The notes: generated by a model from the sequence alone, not told the origin. A DNA stretch of 64,000 nucleotides from Oribacterium sp. (GCA_004554245.1 SFND01000007.1:5171-69170); one strand, 5' to 3'. Positions 23,762 to 33,273 are shown, counted from the stretch's first letter. Numbers and translations are program-made.

Positions 23762-23802
23762 AAGGTAATGTACATATAAGAAGTATAGAAGACAGGTGAA
23801 TT

Positions 23803-24705
23803 ATGACGATTCAATGGTATCCAGGCCATATGGCCAAAGCAAAACGAAACATCCGTGAGGACCTGAAGCTGGTCGATCTCGTCATCGAGGTCATCGACGC
23901 CCGCTGCCCGGAATCCTCCCGTAATCCGGACGTCGACAGCTTCGCGAAGGATAAGGCCCGCATCCTCCTTATCAATAAGGCGGATCTCGCGGATCGTCGT
24001 GAGACGAAGCGCTTCGCAGACTACTTCGCCGCCCGCGGCTACTATACACTCGAAATCGATGCGCGAAACAAGGGCAGCCTGAAGAAGCTGAATCCGCTCA
24101 TCGATGAGGCGACGAAGGCGCTCGTCGAGAAGAACCTGAAGCGCGGCATCAAGACCCCGGTCATCCGTGCGATGGTTCTCGGTGTGCCGAACGTCGGCAA
24201 GTCCACCTTCATCAATTCCTATGTCGGAAAGTCCATGGCGAAGACCGGAAACAAGCCGGGCGTCACCCGTGGTAATCAGTGGATCAATGTCAATAAAAAG
24301 CTGCAGCTGCTCGACACCCCGGGTATCACCTGGCCGAAGTTTGAGCGCGAGATCGTCGGCCTGAATCTGGCCCTCATCGGCTCCATCAACGACCAGATCC
24401 TGAACATTGACGAGCTCGTATTCTACCTCATCAAATACCTCGTGCGCTATTACCCGGAGGCACTGATCGCGCGCTACGGCAGCTCCCTCGAAGGCCTCGA
24501 GGAAGCGATTCAGGTCTTCGACGAGATCGGCCGCCGTCGCGGCTGCATCATGAAGGGTGGAAACATCGACTACACGAAAACCGCGAAGATCATCCTCGAC
24601 GACTTCCGCAGCGGACGCCTCGGCGCCATCACCCTCGAGCACGTTCCGACCACGGCCAGCCAGGAGACGGGAGAAGCAGACGCAGTGGAAAGCCAAGGGG
24701 TCTGA
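23803..24705 (+). CDS. rbgA: ribosome biogenesis GTPase RbgA (YlqF)
   Basis: A circularly permuted GTPase essential for late 50S assembly. 300 residues: G4 NKADLADRRE near residue 48 precedes G1 GVPNVGKSTFIN near residue 126 and G3 DTPGITWP, the permuted order. N-terminal WYPGHMAKAKR is typical. The final codons and TGA stop (gaa agc caa ggg gtc tga) come from the REP-like repeat beginning at 24692, so the natural C-terminus has probably been replaced by ESQGV or extended. Confidence 0.95.
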   Translation: MTIQWYPGHMAKAKRNIREDLKLVDLVIEVIDARCPESSRNPDVDSFAKDKARILLINKADLADRRETKRFADYFAARGYYTLEIDARNKGSLKKLNPLIDEATKALVEKNLKRGIKTPVIRAMVLGVPNVGKSTFINSYVGKSMAKTGNKPGVTRGNQWINVNKKLQLLDTPGITWPKFEREIVGLNLALIGSINDQILNIDELVFYLIKYLVRYYPEALIARYGSSLEGLEEAIQVFDEIGRRRGCIMKGGNIDYTKTAKIILDDFRSGRLGAITLEHVPTTASQETGEADAVESQGV

Positions 24706-24764
24706 CCCACGCCTGAATTCTGTGACCTCCTTGCGGCTTTCGGAAGGGGGTCAGACCCCTTTCC
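24692..24764. repeat. REP-like element (GACCCAC type) supplying the rbgA stop
   Basis: GCCAAGGGGTCTGACCCAC at the left and GGGGGTCAGACCCC at the right enclose a 35-base linker with GAATTCTG and CGGCTTTCGGAA. The copy at 25508-25578 has nearly the same linker. The TGA of its left GTCTGACC is the rbgA stop. Confidence 0.85.
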
Positions 24765-24812
24765 CAACACCATTTCACAACGATACCAGTAACAACCAGA
24801 AAGAGGAATTTC

Positions 24813-25481
24813 ATGTCGAGAGAACTGAAGGGCGAGCGTCTGGAGAAGGAGCTCGCGCGTTTAGCAGCGATGCACGAATATGAAAACGCGCATGCCGATG
24901 TCCGCTTCATCGCCGGCATCGACGAAGCCGGCAGAGGTCCGCTGGCGGGCCCAGTCGTGGCCGCCTGCTGCATCCTCCCGAAGGATGCCGTGATCCTCTA
25001 TCTCAACGATTCGAAGAAGGTGACCGCACTCCGCCGCGAAGCGCTGCTGCCGGAAATCCAAGAAAAAGCCATCGCCTACGGCATCGGCATCGTGGATGAG
25101 AAACGGATTGATGAGATCAACATCCTTCAGGCGGATTATGAAGCGATGCGCATCGCAGTTCAGAAGACGAGCGCGATGCTCCAGGCGAAAGGACTCGCCG
25201 ACGCACCAGGTCTCCTGCTGAACGACGCCGTCACGATCCCAGGCCTCGAGATCCCACAGGAGTCGATCATCAAGGGCGACGCGAAGTCCGTCTCCATCGC
25301 CGCCGCCAGCATCCTCGCGAAAGTGACGAGGGATCAGCTCATGGAGGCGTACGACGCGCAGTATCCGGAGTACGGCTTCGCCCGTAATAAAGGCTACGGC
25401 ACGAAGGAGCACATCGAAGCCCTGAAACGCCTCGGCCCATGCCCGATCCACCGTCGCTCCTTCATCGGCCATTTCGTCTGA
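24813..25481 (+). CDS. rnhB: ribonuclease HII
   Basis: Removes ribonucleotides and RNA primers from DNA hybrids. 222 residues; the catalytic GIDEAGRGPLAGPVVAA (D and E of the DEDD set) is near residue 36, with YDAQYPEYGFARNKGYGT carrying the later acid. Start after AGAGGAAT. The stop TGA lies inside a GTCTGACCCC sequence, as in rbgA, so the repeat appears to have inserted exactly at the 3' end. Confidence 0.95.
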   Translation: MSRELKGERLEKELARLAAMHEYENAHADVRFIAGIDEAGRGPLAGPVVAACCILPKDAVILYLNDSKKVTALRREALLPEIQEKAIAYGIGIVDEKRIDEINILQADYEAMRIAVQKTSAMLQAKGLADAPGLLLNDAVTIPGLEIPQESIIKGDAKSVSIAAASILAKVTRDQLMEAYDAQYPEYGFARNKGYGTKEHIEALKRLGPCPIHRRSFIGHFV

Positions 25482-25507
25482 CCCCTGTTGCTCACCGATT
25501 CCCGAGA

Positions 25508-25578
25508 GGCCAAGGGGTCTGACCCACGCGTGAATTCTGCGACCCCCTTTCGGCTTTCGGAAGGGGGTCTGACCCCTG
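25508..25578. repeat. REP-like element (GACCCAC type)
   Basis: GGCCAAGGGGTCTGACCCAC ... GGGGGTCTGACCCC with a linker nearly identical to the copy at 24692. A further lone GTCTGACCCCTG at 25476-25487 holds the rnhB stop. Confidence 0.85.
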
Positions 25579-25594
25579 AAACTAAAGGAACATC

Positions 25595-26020
25595 ATGTAC
25601 TTCAAAGAACTCCCCAAAATATTCACCGAGAAAATCGAGGATCCGAAACCTAGTCAGAAGCGCTCCGACGCGCGTCGTGGCAACCACGCAGACGGTGTCC
25701 GCGGGGAGGACATGGCCGCAGCATACCTCGAGACGGCGGGCTACCGGATCGTCGCACGAAACTGGCGCTTTCACCGGAACGAGATCGACATCATCGCGAT
25801 GGACGGCGACACGCTCGTCTTCGTCGAGGTGAAGAAACGCCAGGACAGCGCCCACGGCTACGGTTGCGAGGCCGTAGACCATGCGAAACAGCAGCGGATC
25901 CGCCGGGTAGCGGAAGCCTATCTCGCCTGCACGAAGCGCTCACAGGCCGACACGAAGTGCCGCTTCGACGTCGTCTCGATCGACGATGACAAGATACTAC
26001 TGTTTAAAAACGCATTTTAG
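25595..26020 (+). CDS. yraN: UPF0102 endonuclease-like protein YraN
   Basis: 141 residues. After a variable basic N-terminus (about 35 residues) the conserved core GEDMAAAYLETAGYRIVARNWRF, NEIDIIAMDGDTLVFVEVK is a restriction-endonuclease-like fold with the D-ExK acidic set. The cellular role is not settled. Conserved location after rnhB. AAAGGAAC start box. Confidence 0.9.
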   Translation: MYFKELPKIFTEKIEDPKPSQKRSDARRGNHADGVRGEDMAAAYLETAGYRIVARNWRFHRNEIDIIAMDGDTLVFVEVKKRQDSAHGYGCEAVDHAKQQRIRRVAEAYLACTKRSQADTKCRFDVVSIDDDKILLFKNAF

Positions 26021-26031
26021 TATGCTATACT
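26003..26031 (+). promoter_or_regulatory. promoter of trpS, inside the end of yraN
   Basis: TTTAAA (26003), 17-base spacer, extended -10 TGC-TATACT (26026-26031), 34 bases before the trpS start. There is no room for a T-box leader. Confidence 0.6.
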
Positions 26032-26064
26032 CATAATAAGTTTGTGCATTTTATGGAGGCAGGC

Positions 26065-27219
26065 ATGTTAGCAAAAGATTGTAAGCGTAAAGTTATCCTG
26101 ACGGGCGATCGTCCGACCGGAAAACTTCATTTAGGACACTTTGTGGGTTCTCTCCAGCGGAGAGTACAGCTTCAGAACTCTGGTCAGTTCGACGAGATCA
26201 ACATCCTCGTCGCGGACGATCAGGCCCTGACCGATAACTGGGATAACCCGAAGAAGGTACGTGATAACATCATCGAGGTCACCCTCGATTATCTCTCCGC
26301 AGGTATCGACCCGGATAAGTCCTTTATCTGCATTCAGTCCGGCATCCCGGCACTGCACGCACTGACGTTCTACTATATGAACCTCGTAACTACCCAGCGT
26401 CTGTCCAGAAACCCGACCGTCAAGTCCGAGATGCTCATGCGTGGCTTTAACGGCAGCGAGTCGGAGGATGACAATGTTGCCGGCCTTCCAGCCGGATTCT
26501 TCACCTATCCGGTATCGCAGACCGCCGATATCACAGCGTTCAAGGCGACCACCGTACCAGCCGGTGAGGACCAGATGCCGATGATCGAGCAGGCACGCGA
26601 GATCGCACATCGTTTCAACACGATCTACAAGTGCGATGTCCTCGTCGAGCCGGATATCCTGATTCCGGAGAATGCGGCACAGCGTCGTCTCCCGGGTATC
26701 GATGGTAAGGCGAAGATGTCGAAGTCGCTCGGCAACGGTATCTTCCTGTCCGATGACGCCGCGACCGTAAAGAAGAAGGTCATGAGCATGTACACGGATC
26801 CGACGCATATTAACGTTGCGGATCCTGGTCATGTCGAGGGCAATATGGTCTTCACCTACCTCGACGCCTTCCTGCGTGATGACAGCCAGTTCGCGGACTA
26901 TCTCCCGGATTATAAGAACCTCGAGGAGATGAAGGAGCACTACCAGCGTGGTGGTCTCGGCGATATGAAGTGCAAGAAGTTCCTTCTCAAGGTCATGGAG
27001 GATCTCCTTCAGCCGATTCGTGAGAACCGTGCGAAGTGGGAGACAAACATCAACGACGTCTATGACATCCTGAAGGCCGGTACGGATCATGCGGTGCAGG
27101 TAACGAACCAGACCCTCCACGAGTGCCGTGATGCGATGCGCATCAACTACTTCGATGATAAGGACGCGATGGTGAAGAGCTGGGAGTCCTGGCTGAACGA
27201 GAGCCATACGAAGAACTGA
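26065..27219 (+). CDS. trpS: tryptophanyl-tRNA synthetase
   Basis: Class I synthetase charging tRNA-Trp. 384 residues: the HIGH-type TGKLHLGHFVGS near residue 18, the Trp pocket PVSQTADI, GEDQMPMIEQAREIA, and KMSKSLGN near residue 215. The start at 26065 is chosen because GGAGG is 5 bases upstream; ATG 26044 has no site. The stop overlaps the recU start by one base. Confidence 0.95.
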   Translation: MLAKDCKRKVILTGDRPTGKLHLGHFVGSLQRRVQLQNSGQFDEINILVADDQALTDNWDNPKKVRDNIIEVTLDYLSAGIDPDKSFICIQSGIPALHALTFYYMNLVTTQRLSRNPTVKSEMLMRGFNGSESEDDNVAGLPAGFFTYPVSQTADITAFKATTVPAGEDQMPMIEQAREIAHRFNTIYKCDVLVEPDILIPENAAQRRLPGIDGKAKMSKSLGNGIFLSDDAATVKKKVMSMYTDPTHINVADPGHVEGNMVFTYLDAFLRDDSQFADYLPDYKNLEEMKEHYQRGGLGDMKCKKFLLKVMEDLLQPIRENRAKWETNINDVYDILKAGTDHAVQVTNQTLHECRDAMRINYFDDKDAMVKSWESWLNESHTKN

Positions 27220-27791
27220 TGGGCACCTGGAAGTCCCGCGGGCTCCGTGGCTCACAGCTGGAGGAGCTCATCAACCGGACGAACGAGGCCTACCTAGAGA
27301 AGAAGCTGGCGGTCGTGCAGAAGATTCCGACGCCGATCACACCGATCAACATGAACGAGGACCATACGCAGATCACACTGGCCTACTTCGATCAGAAGTC
27401 CACGGTCGACTACATTGGCCTCGTACAGGGCATCCCGGTCTGCTTCGACGCGAAGGAATGCGCCACGAATTTCTGGCCGCTGCAGAATCTGCATCCGCAC
27501 CAGGTCCGATTCATGCAGGCCTTCGAGGAGCAGGGCGGCATCAGCTTTATCATACTTTCATTTACGACCCGGAAGGAGATGTACTACATTCCCTTCCGGG
27601 ATATTCAGTATTTCTGGAACCGTATGCAGAACGGCGGTAAGAAATCCTTTAATATTCAGGAGATCGATCTGAACTACCGGATCCGGTCTCACAAAGATAT
27701 GTTTGTGCATTATCTGGAGCCGCTGCAGCGGGATCTCGACGAGCGGGACCGCGCCGGATCGGCAGAAGAGGATGGTGCAGACATCCCGTGA
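27219..27791 (+). CDS. recU: Holliday junction resolvase RecU
   Basis: 190 residues. STVDYIGLVQGIPVCFDAKE is the catalytic segment (acidic D-DxK type) and FWPLQNLHPHQ is conserved in RecU. It resolves Holliday junctions during recombinational repair and segregation. Translationally coupled to trpS by an ATGA-type overlap, an unusual partner; recU more often lies next to ponA. C-terminal tail is acidic. Confidence 0.88.
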   Translation: MGTWKSRGLRGSQLEELINRTNEAYLEKKLAVVQKIPTPITPINMNEDHTQITLAYFDQKSTVDYIGLVQGIPVCFDAKECATNFWPLQNLHPHQVRFMQAFEEQGGISFIILSFTTRKEMYYIPFRDIQYFWNRMQNGGKKSFNIQEIDLNYRIRSHKDMFVHYLEPLQRDLDERDRAGSAEEDGADIP

Positions 27792-27883
27792 CCCGAACCG
27801 CCTGGGTGGATCGTACGGATATCCTCAGGATGGATGCCGGTCGACACGGATCAGTTCGATAGACGATGGAGGAGCGTAGAGCT

Positions 27884-29245
27884 ATGAACATTATTGTGGT
27901 TGGCTGTGGTAAGGTGGGATATTCTCTCGCCAGTCAGCTGAACAGGGAGAACCATAACGTAACGATCATCGACAACAACGAGAAGGTTCTTCGACATGCG
28001 GTAGATTCACTGGATGTCATGGGTATCAACGGAAACGGCGCGATGCTGGCGATCCAGCAGGAGGCCGGTGTCAAGAATGCAGATGTCCTCATCGCCGCAA
28101 CCAACTCCGATGAAATCAACATGCTGTGCTGCCTGATCGCAAAGAAGGAAGGTAACTGTAACACCATCGCGCGTATCCGTAACCCGGAGTACAAGGATGA
28201 GATCACCTACCTCCGTGATGAGCTGAACCTCGCGATGGTCATCAATCCGGAGATGGCGGCCGCAAAGGAGGTCGAGCGTCTGCTTCGCTTCCCGTCGGTC
28301 ATGAAGATCGACAGCTTCTCCCGTGGCAAGATCGACCTGATCCGCGTCAAGGTGCCGGAGAACAGCAACATCGTCGGTATCCGCATGTATGACATCCCGC
28401 GTATTCTGAAGGTCAACGTCCTGATCTGCTCGATCGAGCGTGGCGACCAGATCATCATCCCGAGTGGTAACGACGCCATCATGAACGGCGATGTCATCAG
28501 CTATATCGCGAGTGCGGATCAGTCCAACGAATTTGTCAAGCAGCTGGGCGTCGATTATAAGCCGATCCGCAGCTGCATGATCGTCGGTGGCGGCAGGGTC
28601 ACCTACTACATCGCGAAGTACATGCACGACTCCCATATGAAGTGCAAGCTGAAGGTGATCGATCACGATCGTGACCGCTGCGAGTTCCTTGCCGGCGAGT
28701 TCCCTGATGCGACCATCATCAACGGTGACGGTACCGACCAGGATCTTCTGATCCGCGAGGGCATCGAGAAGACCGACGCCTTCTGTTCCCTGACCGGCTT
28801 CGACGAGGAGAACATCATGCTGTCTCTCTATGCAGGCAAGCTTTCCAACGCGCGTCTCATCACGAAGATCAACCGTATCGCCTTTGAGAACGTCACCTCT
28901 GAGATGAACCTCGGCTCTGTCATCTACCCGAAGCAGATCGTCGCGGATCACATCGTACAGTATGTACGTGCGCTGAAGAACTCTGAAGGTTCGAACGTCG
29001 AGACCCTGTATAAAATCGCCGATGGAAGAGCAGAGGCCCTCGAGTTCAAGGTGGGCAATGATCCCGCCCTCTGCAATCATACCTTCGCGGATCTGACATT
29101 TAAGAAGAACGTTCTGATCGCGGCCATCGTCCGTGAAAACCAGATCATCACGCCGCGCGGCTCCGACTTCATGCTGCCGGGCGACAGCGTCATCGTGATC
29201 ACCACGAATACCGGTTTCAACGATCTCAAGGATATTCTCGCATAA
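27884..29245 (+). CDS. trkA: Trk potassium uptake regulator TrkA
   Basis: 453 residues with two RCK modules: Rossmann GCGKVG at the N-terminus and a second GGGRVT motif near residue 233, each followed by a TrkA-C domain. It binds NAD(H)/nucleotides and gates TrkH. The ATG at 27884 follows GGAGGAGCG. Fourteen bases upstream of trkH, same operon. Confidence 0.95.
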   Translation: MNIIVVGCGKVGYSLASQLNRENHNVTIIDNNEKVLRHAVDSLDVMGINGNGAMLAIQQEAGVKNADVLIAATNSDEINMLCCLIAKKEGNCNTIARIRNPEYKDEITYLRDELNLAMVINPEMAAAKEVERLLRFPSVMKIDSFSRGKIDLIRVKVPENSNIVGIRMYDIPRILKVNVLICSIERGDQIIIPSGNDAIMNGDVISYIASADQSNEFVKQLGVDYKPIRSCMIVGGGRVTYYIAKYMHDSHMKCKLKVIDHDRDRCEFLAGEFPDATIINGDGTDQDLLIREGIEKTDAFCSLTGFDEENIMLSLYAGKLSNARLITKINRIAFENVTSEMNLGSVIYPKQIVADHIVQYVRALKNSEGSNVETLYKIADGRAEALEFKVGNDPALCNHTFADLTFKKNVLIAAIVRENQIITPRGSDFMLPGDSVIVITTNTGFNDLKDILA

Positions 29246-29258
29246 GGAGCGTTCGGTA

Positions 29259-30710
29259 ATGAACTTTAGTATGATTATTTACGTGCTCGGATGGGTGCTG
29301 AAGCTGGAAGTCGTCATCATGATCCTGCCGATCATCTGTGCACTGATCTATCAGGAATTCTGGGCTGTACAGGCCCTGGCGGTTTCCGCCGTGCTAGCGC
29401 TCGTCATCGGTACCCTGGCCACCATAAAGGGGCCGAAGCGTACCGACTATTATGCGCGTGAGGGCTTCGTCATCTGTGCACTGAGCTGGATCGTAATGTC
29501 GCTGATCGGCGCATTGCCGTTTTATCTGACCGGCACGATTCCGTCCTACATCGATGCGGTCTTCGAAATCGTATCCGGCTTTACGACGACCGGTGCCTCG
29601 ATTCTTGCGGAGGTCGAGCACCTTGGCAAGGGACTGCTTTTCTGGCGTTCCTTCAGCCACTGGGTCGGCGGCATGGGCGTTCTCGTCTTGGTTCTGACGA
29701 TCCTTCCGCTCGGCGGCGGCTACAATATGATGATCATGAAGGCCGAGTCCCCGGGACCGGATGTCAGCAAGATTGTGCCGCGTGTTGCAGATACCGCGAA
29801 GGCACTGTATAAGATTTATGCTGCATTGACCCTCTTCTGGATCATCCTTTTCCTCCTGAGCGGCATGAGCATCTATGACTCGATCTGTATCGCCTTCGGC
29901 AGCGCCGGCACGGGTGGATTCGCCGTCCGTAACTCCGGTATGGCCGACTACAGCATGCTGAGCCAGTTCCTGATCGCCGTGTCGATGATCATGTTCGGTG
30001 TGAACTTCAATGTCTACTACCTGATGCAGAAGCGGAAGTTTCACGATGCGTTCCAGTGTGAGGAAGCGCGTGTCTACCTCGGCATCGTCGCTTTCAGTAC
30101 CTTTTTCTTCGCGTTCAACATCGTGAAGATGTACGGCGGTGACTTCCTGTATGCACTGCATCACAGCTTCTTCACAGTCGGCGCGATCATCACGACCACC
30201 GGTTACGCGACCCTCGATTTCGCGACCTGGCCGCAGGCGAGCCAGATGCTCCTCCTGTTCCTGATGTTTACCGGTGCCTGCGCAGGCTCCACCGGCGGTG
30301 GCTTCAAGATTTCCCGACTCATCATCATGGTGAAGGAGATTGGAAAGGAGCTTCTCGTACTGGTACACCCGGAGGCCGTCAAGCACATCCGCCTCGAGCA
30401 TAAGAGCCTCGAGCACAGCGTCGTGCGTTCCGTCAACTGTTACCTCATCATGTACGTGGTGATCTACATGGTCTCCGTGTTCCTGATCGCATGGGCAGAT
30501 GATTTCGACTTCACGACGAATTTCTCCGCCGTAGCTGCGACCTTCAACAACATCGGACCGGGCCTCGCAGCCGTAGGTCCAACCTGTAATTTCAGCGCAT
30601 ATTCCGATTTCAGTAAAATCGTCCTGACCTTCGATATGCTCGCCGGAAGACTGGAGATCCTCCCGATGCTGCTTTTATTCCTGCCGAGAACCTGGCGGAA
30701 GTCGAACTGA
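29259..30710 (+). CDS. trkH: Trk potassium transporter TrkH
   Basis: 483-residue membrane channel-like subunit. Four P-loop selectivity segments can be seen (TTTGASIL, GSAGTGGF, TTTGYATLD, FNNIGPGL), each in a TM-P-TM repeat. Works with TrkA for K+ uptake. AAGGAG start box; strong terminator downstream. Confidence 0.95.
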   Translation: MNFSMIIYVLGWVLKLEVVIMILPIICALIYQEFWAVQALAVSAVLALVIGTLATIKGPKRTDYYAREGFVICALSWIVMSLIGALPFYLTGTIPSYIDAVFEIVSGFTTTGASILAEVEHLGKGLLFWRSFSHWVGGMGVLVLVLTILPLGGGYNMMIMKAESPGPDVSKIVPRVADTAKALYKIYAALTLFWIILFLLSGMSIYDSICIAFGSAGTGGFAVRNSGMADYSMLSQFLIAVSMIMFGVNFNVYYLMQKRKFHDAFQCEEARVYLGIVAFSTFFFAFNIVKMYGGDFLYALHHSFFTVGAIITTTGYATLDFATWPQASQMLLLFLMFTGACAGSTGGGFKISRLIIMVKEIGKELLVLVHPEAVKHIRLEHKSLEHSVVRSVNCYLIMYVVIYMVSVFLIAWADDFDFTTNFSAVAATFNNIGPGLAAVGPTCNFSAYSDFSKIVLTFDMLAGRLEILPMLLLFLPRTWRKSN

Positions 30711-30807
30711 TGCTTCGGCATCCAGCTGGGAAACCCGGTGGAAGGCGAAGCAGATCCGTTGGCATGTACGCCATCGACAACATGCTTCATGATACGTTAT
30801 ATTTTGA

Positions 30808-30839
30808 AAGAAGGATGCATCGCGCATCCTTCTTTTTTT
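30808..30839 (+). terminator. terminator after trkH
   Basis: AGAAGGATGC/GCATCCTTCT around a TCGC loop, then TTTTTTT. Confidence 0.93.
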
Positions 30840-30860
30840 CGAGAGACCACTCATTTATCT

Positions 30861-30980
30861 TAAGAATTTCGTAATGGGGTCTGACCCCATTAAATTTTTA
30901 TAAACAGAATCTAAACGGAAGTTCATGGGGTCTGACCCCGTTAAATTTTTATAAACAGAATCTAAAGTTGAAGTATAAGT
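30861..30980. repeat. REP-like elements, AT-linker type, tandem
   Basis: TTAAGAATTTCGTAA, then GGGGTCTGACCCC, TAAATTTTTATAAACA, then a second GGGGTCTGACCCC and the same linker again. The order matches the element after plsX but the terminal palindrome is missing and the unit is repeated. Confidence 0.85.
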
Positions 30981-31316
30981 CAGCCTTTGTAAACTAAAGA
31001 GTGATGATTAAACGGCATGTGTCGAGCAAATTTATGGTGATTCCGTGAATAACGTTTGATTTTAGCACAATATTGCGTTAAACTATGGTTATGCGCAATA
31101 ATTCGGATTGCGAAGTGTCCGGGTGCTCTGCTTCACGGATGCCCGTGTTCCGGCCCGCTGCCCCTGAATATATAAATATATATATTCTATTTATCATGTC
31201 TGTGGTCAAGCATTTATAATATATCCGGTGGATATTTATTTCTTCGCGCGATGCATGAACGCGATCTGCAGATGCAGACATGCACGCACTTATGAATTAT
31301 ACAGAAGGTGTTTCTT
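30981..31316. other. AT-rich noncoding region before recombinase gene; candidate dif
   Basis: No coding frame is supported. At 31056-31083 TTGATTTTAGC, ACAATA, TTGCGTTAAAC has the 11-6-11 layout of a Xer site. The right half resembles a XerD half-site (TTATGTTAAAT in E. coli); the left half is poor. TATTGCG/CGCAATA (31071-31100) is an overlapping inverted repeat. The location next to a tyrosine recombinase and the strand switch gives it some weight. Confidence 0.35.
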
Positions 31317-32396
31317 ATGGCTTTAAAATACTATGAACAGATCGACCGTGACAACACAAAAAAACTTCGTGAACTGCTCGATGAGCTTCCATATTTCTGC
31401 ACGATGTATTTTCGTGGCATCGAAACGACGACGAGCTCACGTACCCGCATTGCCTATGCACGTGATCTGAAAATATTCTTCCAGTTTCTTATCCATGAAA
31501 ACCCGCTCTATAAGGACTACTCTCCGCGTGATTTCCAGCTGGAGGACCTTGATCAGCTTAGCGTCACGGATCTCGAGGATTATCTCGAGTATATCAAATA
31601 TAGAACGGATGTTTCTGAAGATAAACATGGCAATAAAATCGAAAAGGAAGTCATCAACTCGAGAACCTCGATCAAGCGCAAGGTCGCGTCGATCCGAACC
31701 TTTTACCGGTATTTATACAGAGACCGGCTGATCAAGACGAATCCGGCGGATCTCCTGCAGATGCCGAAATTAAAGGAAAAAGACATCATCCGTCTCGACG
31801 CAAATGAGGTAGCGGACCTTCTTGACGAAGTCGAGAACGGCGAAAAGCTGACCCGTCAGCAGCAGGTCTTCCACGATAAGACGGAGCTTCGGGATGAGGC
31901 CATGATGACGCTGATGCTCGGTACCGGCATCCGTGTATCGGAGTGCGTGGGCCTCAATATGAACGACGTCGACTTCAACAACGACGGCATTCACATCCAT
32001 CGTAAGGGCGGCAAGGAAGTTACCGTCTATTTCGGTGACGAGGTCGAGAATGCACTCCGCCCGTATGTCGAGTGGCGGAAGCACCAGGCCACAGCGCCAG
32101 GCCATGAGGACGCCCTCTTCCTCTCACTCCGTATGCAGCGCATGAGTGTCCGCTCCGTCCAGTACATGGTGAAGAAATATGCGAAAACCGTCACACCGAC
32201 GAAACATATCACACCACATAAGCTGCGCTCCACCTATGGCACGAACCTCTATAAGGAAACCGGCGATATCTACCTCGTGGCGGATGTACTCGGCCACAAC
32301 GATGTCAACACCACGAAAAAGCACTACGCCGCCCTCGAGGATGAGCGTCGACGCAGTGCCCGCAACAAGGTCCATCTGCGCTCGGATGACGAGTGA
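31317..32396 (+). CDS. XerC/XerD-like tyrosine recombinase
   Basis: 359 residues. N-terminal SAM-like core-binding domain (about 10-145) and C-terminal catalytic domain. The catalytic set is complete: Arg206 (GTGIRVSE), Lys in HRKGGKE, His301-x-x-Arg304 (HKLRS), His327 (VLGHND) and nucleophile Tyr337 (KKHYAAL). It could be the chromosome dimer resolvase or a Xer-like integrase. The ATG at 31317 is 8 bases after AGAAGGTG. It is longer than standard XerC/D (about 300), owing to an insertion near residues 95-115. Last + gene before the strand switch. Confidence 0.88.
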   Translation: MALKYYEQIDRDNTKKLRELLDELPYFCTMYFRGIETTTSSRTRIAYARDLKIFFQFLIHENPLYKDYSPRDFQLEDLDQLSVTDLEDYLEYIKYRTDVSEDKHGNKIEKEVINSRTSIKRKVASIRTFYRYLYRDRLIKTNPADLLQMPKLKEKDIIRLDANEVADLLDEVENGEKLTRQQQVFHDKTELRDEAMMTLMLGTGIRVSECVGLNMNDVDFNNDGIHIHRKGGKEVTVYFGDEVENALRPYVEWRKHQATAPGHEDALFLSLRMQRMSVRSVQYMVKKYAKTVTPTKHITPHKLRSTYGTNLYKETGDIYLVADVLGHNDVNTTKKHYAALEDERRRSARNKVHLRSDDE

Positions 32397-32397
32397 A

Positions 32398-32484
32398 TTT
32401 ATAAAAATTTAATAGGGTCAGACCCCATTAACTTCCGTTTAGATTTTGTTTAGAAAAATTTAATGGGGTCAGACCCCATTAACT
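32398..32484. repeat. REP-like element, AT-linker type, inverted copy
   Basis: Begins at the recombinase stop; ATAAAAATTTAATAGGGTCA, a linker with CTTCCGTTTAGATTTTGTTT, then GGGGTCAGACCCCATTAA. It is the reverse complement of the type seen at 11911 and 30861. Confidence 0.85.
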
Positions 32485-32498
32485 GGCGCGCGGCAACA

Positions 32499-32536
32499 AA
32501 AAGTGGCAGGCTCCGTGATGGAGTCTGCCACTTTTA
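32499..32536. terminator. bidirectional terminator between recombinase and lexA
   Basis: AAAAAGTGGCAG(G/A)CTCC and GGAGTCTGCCACTTTT form a long stem with A- and T-runs on both sides, serving the convergent genes. Confidence 0.92.
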
Positions 32537-32546
32537 AAATTCATAT

Positions 32547-33242
32547 TCACTTCATGCCGAGTCGCACGAGACCGATGACCTTTCCGAGGATCTGGCAGTC
32601 CGGAACGATGATCGGATCCATGCTGTCGTTTTCCGGCTGGAGACGGATGTGGTCCTTTTCCTTATAGAAGCGCTTCACGGTCGCACTGTCGTCGACCAGC
32701 GCGACGATGATCTCGCCGTTCTCGCAGGTGTTCTGCTGCTCCACGATCACACGGTCACCGCTGAGGATACCACAGTTGATCATGGAATCACCCTTCACGG
32801 TGAGCATGAAGACCTTCTTATTCGGCAGCATATCGACCGGCATCGGATAGTAATCCGTGATGTTCTCCTCCGCAAGCAGCGGTAGACCGGCAGCTACCGT
32901 ACCGACCAGCGGAATCTCTGCGATCTCCCGCTCAGAAGAGGTCACTGTCGCACTCGCGGCACGCTCCGCGAAGGAATCACGCATCGTATCCTGACGGAAC
33001 TCCTTCTCCGTGATCATCAGCGCACGAGGATGCGCCGGGTCCTTCTTGATGAGGCCCATCGTCTCGAGGTCGTTAATATACGTAAATACACTGGATGTAG
33101 ACTTGAGTCCGACGGCCGCGCAGATATCACGCACGGATGGCGGGTAGTTCCGCTCCAGCACACACTGCTTGATATAGTCAAACACGGCCTGCTGCTTCGG
33201 CGTCATATGATTCGGATCTGGCTGCTTCTTATGTCTGCCCAT
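32547..33242 (-). CDS. lexA: SOS repressor LexA
   Basis: 231 residues. N-terminal winged helix (PPSVRDICAAVGLKSTSSVF contains the recognition helix); C-terminal S24 peptidase with cleavage bond Ala118-Gly119 (TVAAGLP), Ser153 (GDSMI) and Lys190 (ATVKRF). It represses DNA damage genes until RecA-stimulated self-cleavage. The linker (about 85-108) is longer than in E. coli. Its own promoter carries a matching operator. Confidence 0.96.
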   Translation of the reverse strand: MGRHKKQPDPNHMTPKQQAVFDYIKQCVLERNYPPSVRDICAAVGLKSTSSVFTYINDLETMGLIKKDPAHPRALMITEKEFRQDTMRDSFAERAASATVTSSEREIAEIPLVGTVAAGLPLLAEENITDYYPMPVDMLPNKKVFMLTVKGDSMINCGILSGDRVIVEQQNTCENGEIIVALVDDSATVKRFYKEKDHIRLQPENDSMDPIIVPDCQILGKVIGLVRLGMK

Positions 33243-33273
33243 GGTATACTCCTTTTCATTCTATGTTGTTTCC

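Noticed and set aside
26020..26064. T-box leader before trpS
   Set aside because: Only about 35 bases separate the promoter from the start codon, too short for a T-box.
31071..31100. TATTGCG/CGCAATA as a definite recombinase site
   Set aside because: The dyad is short and could be chance; only the overlapping 11-6-11 arrangement was kept, at low confidence.
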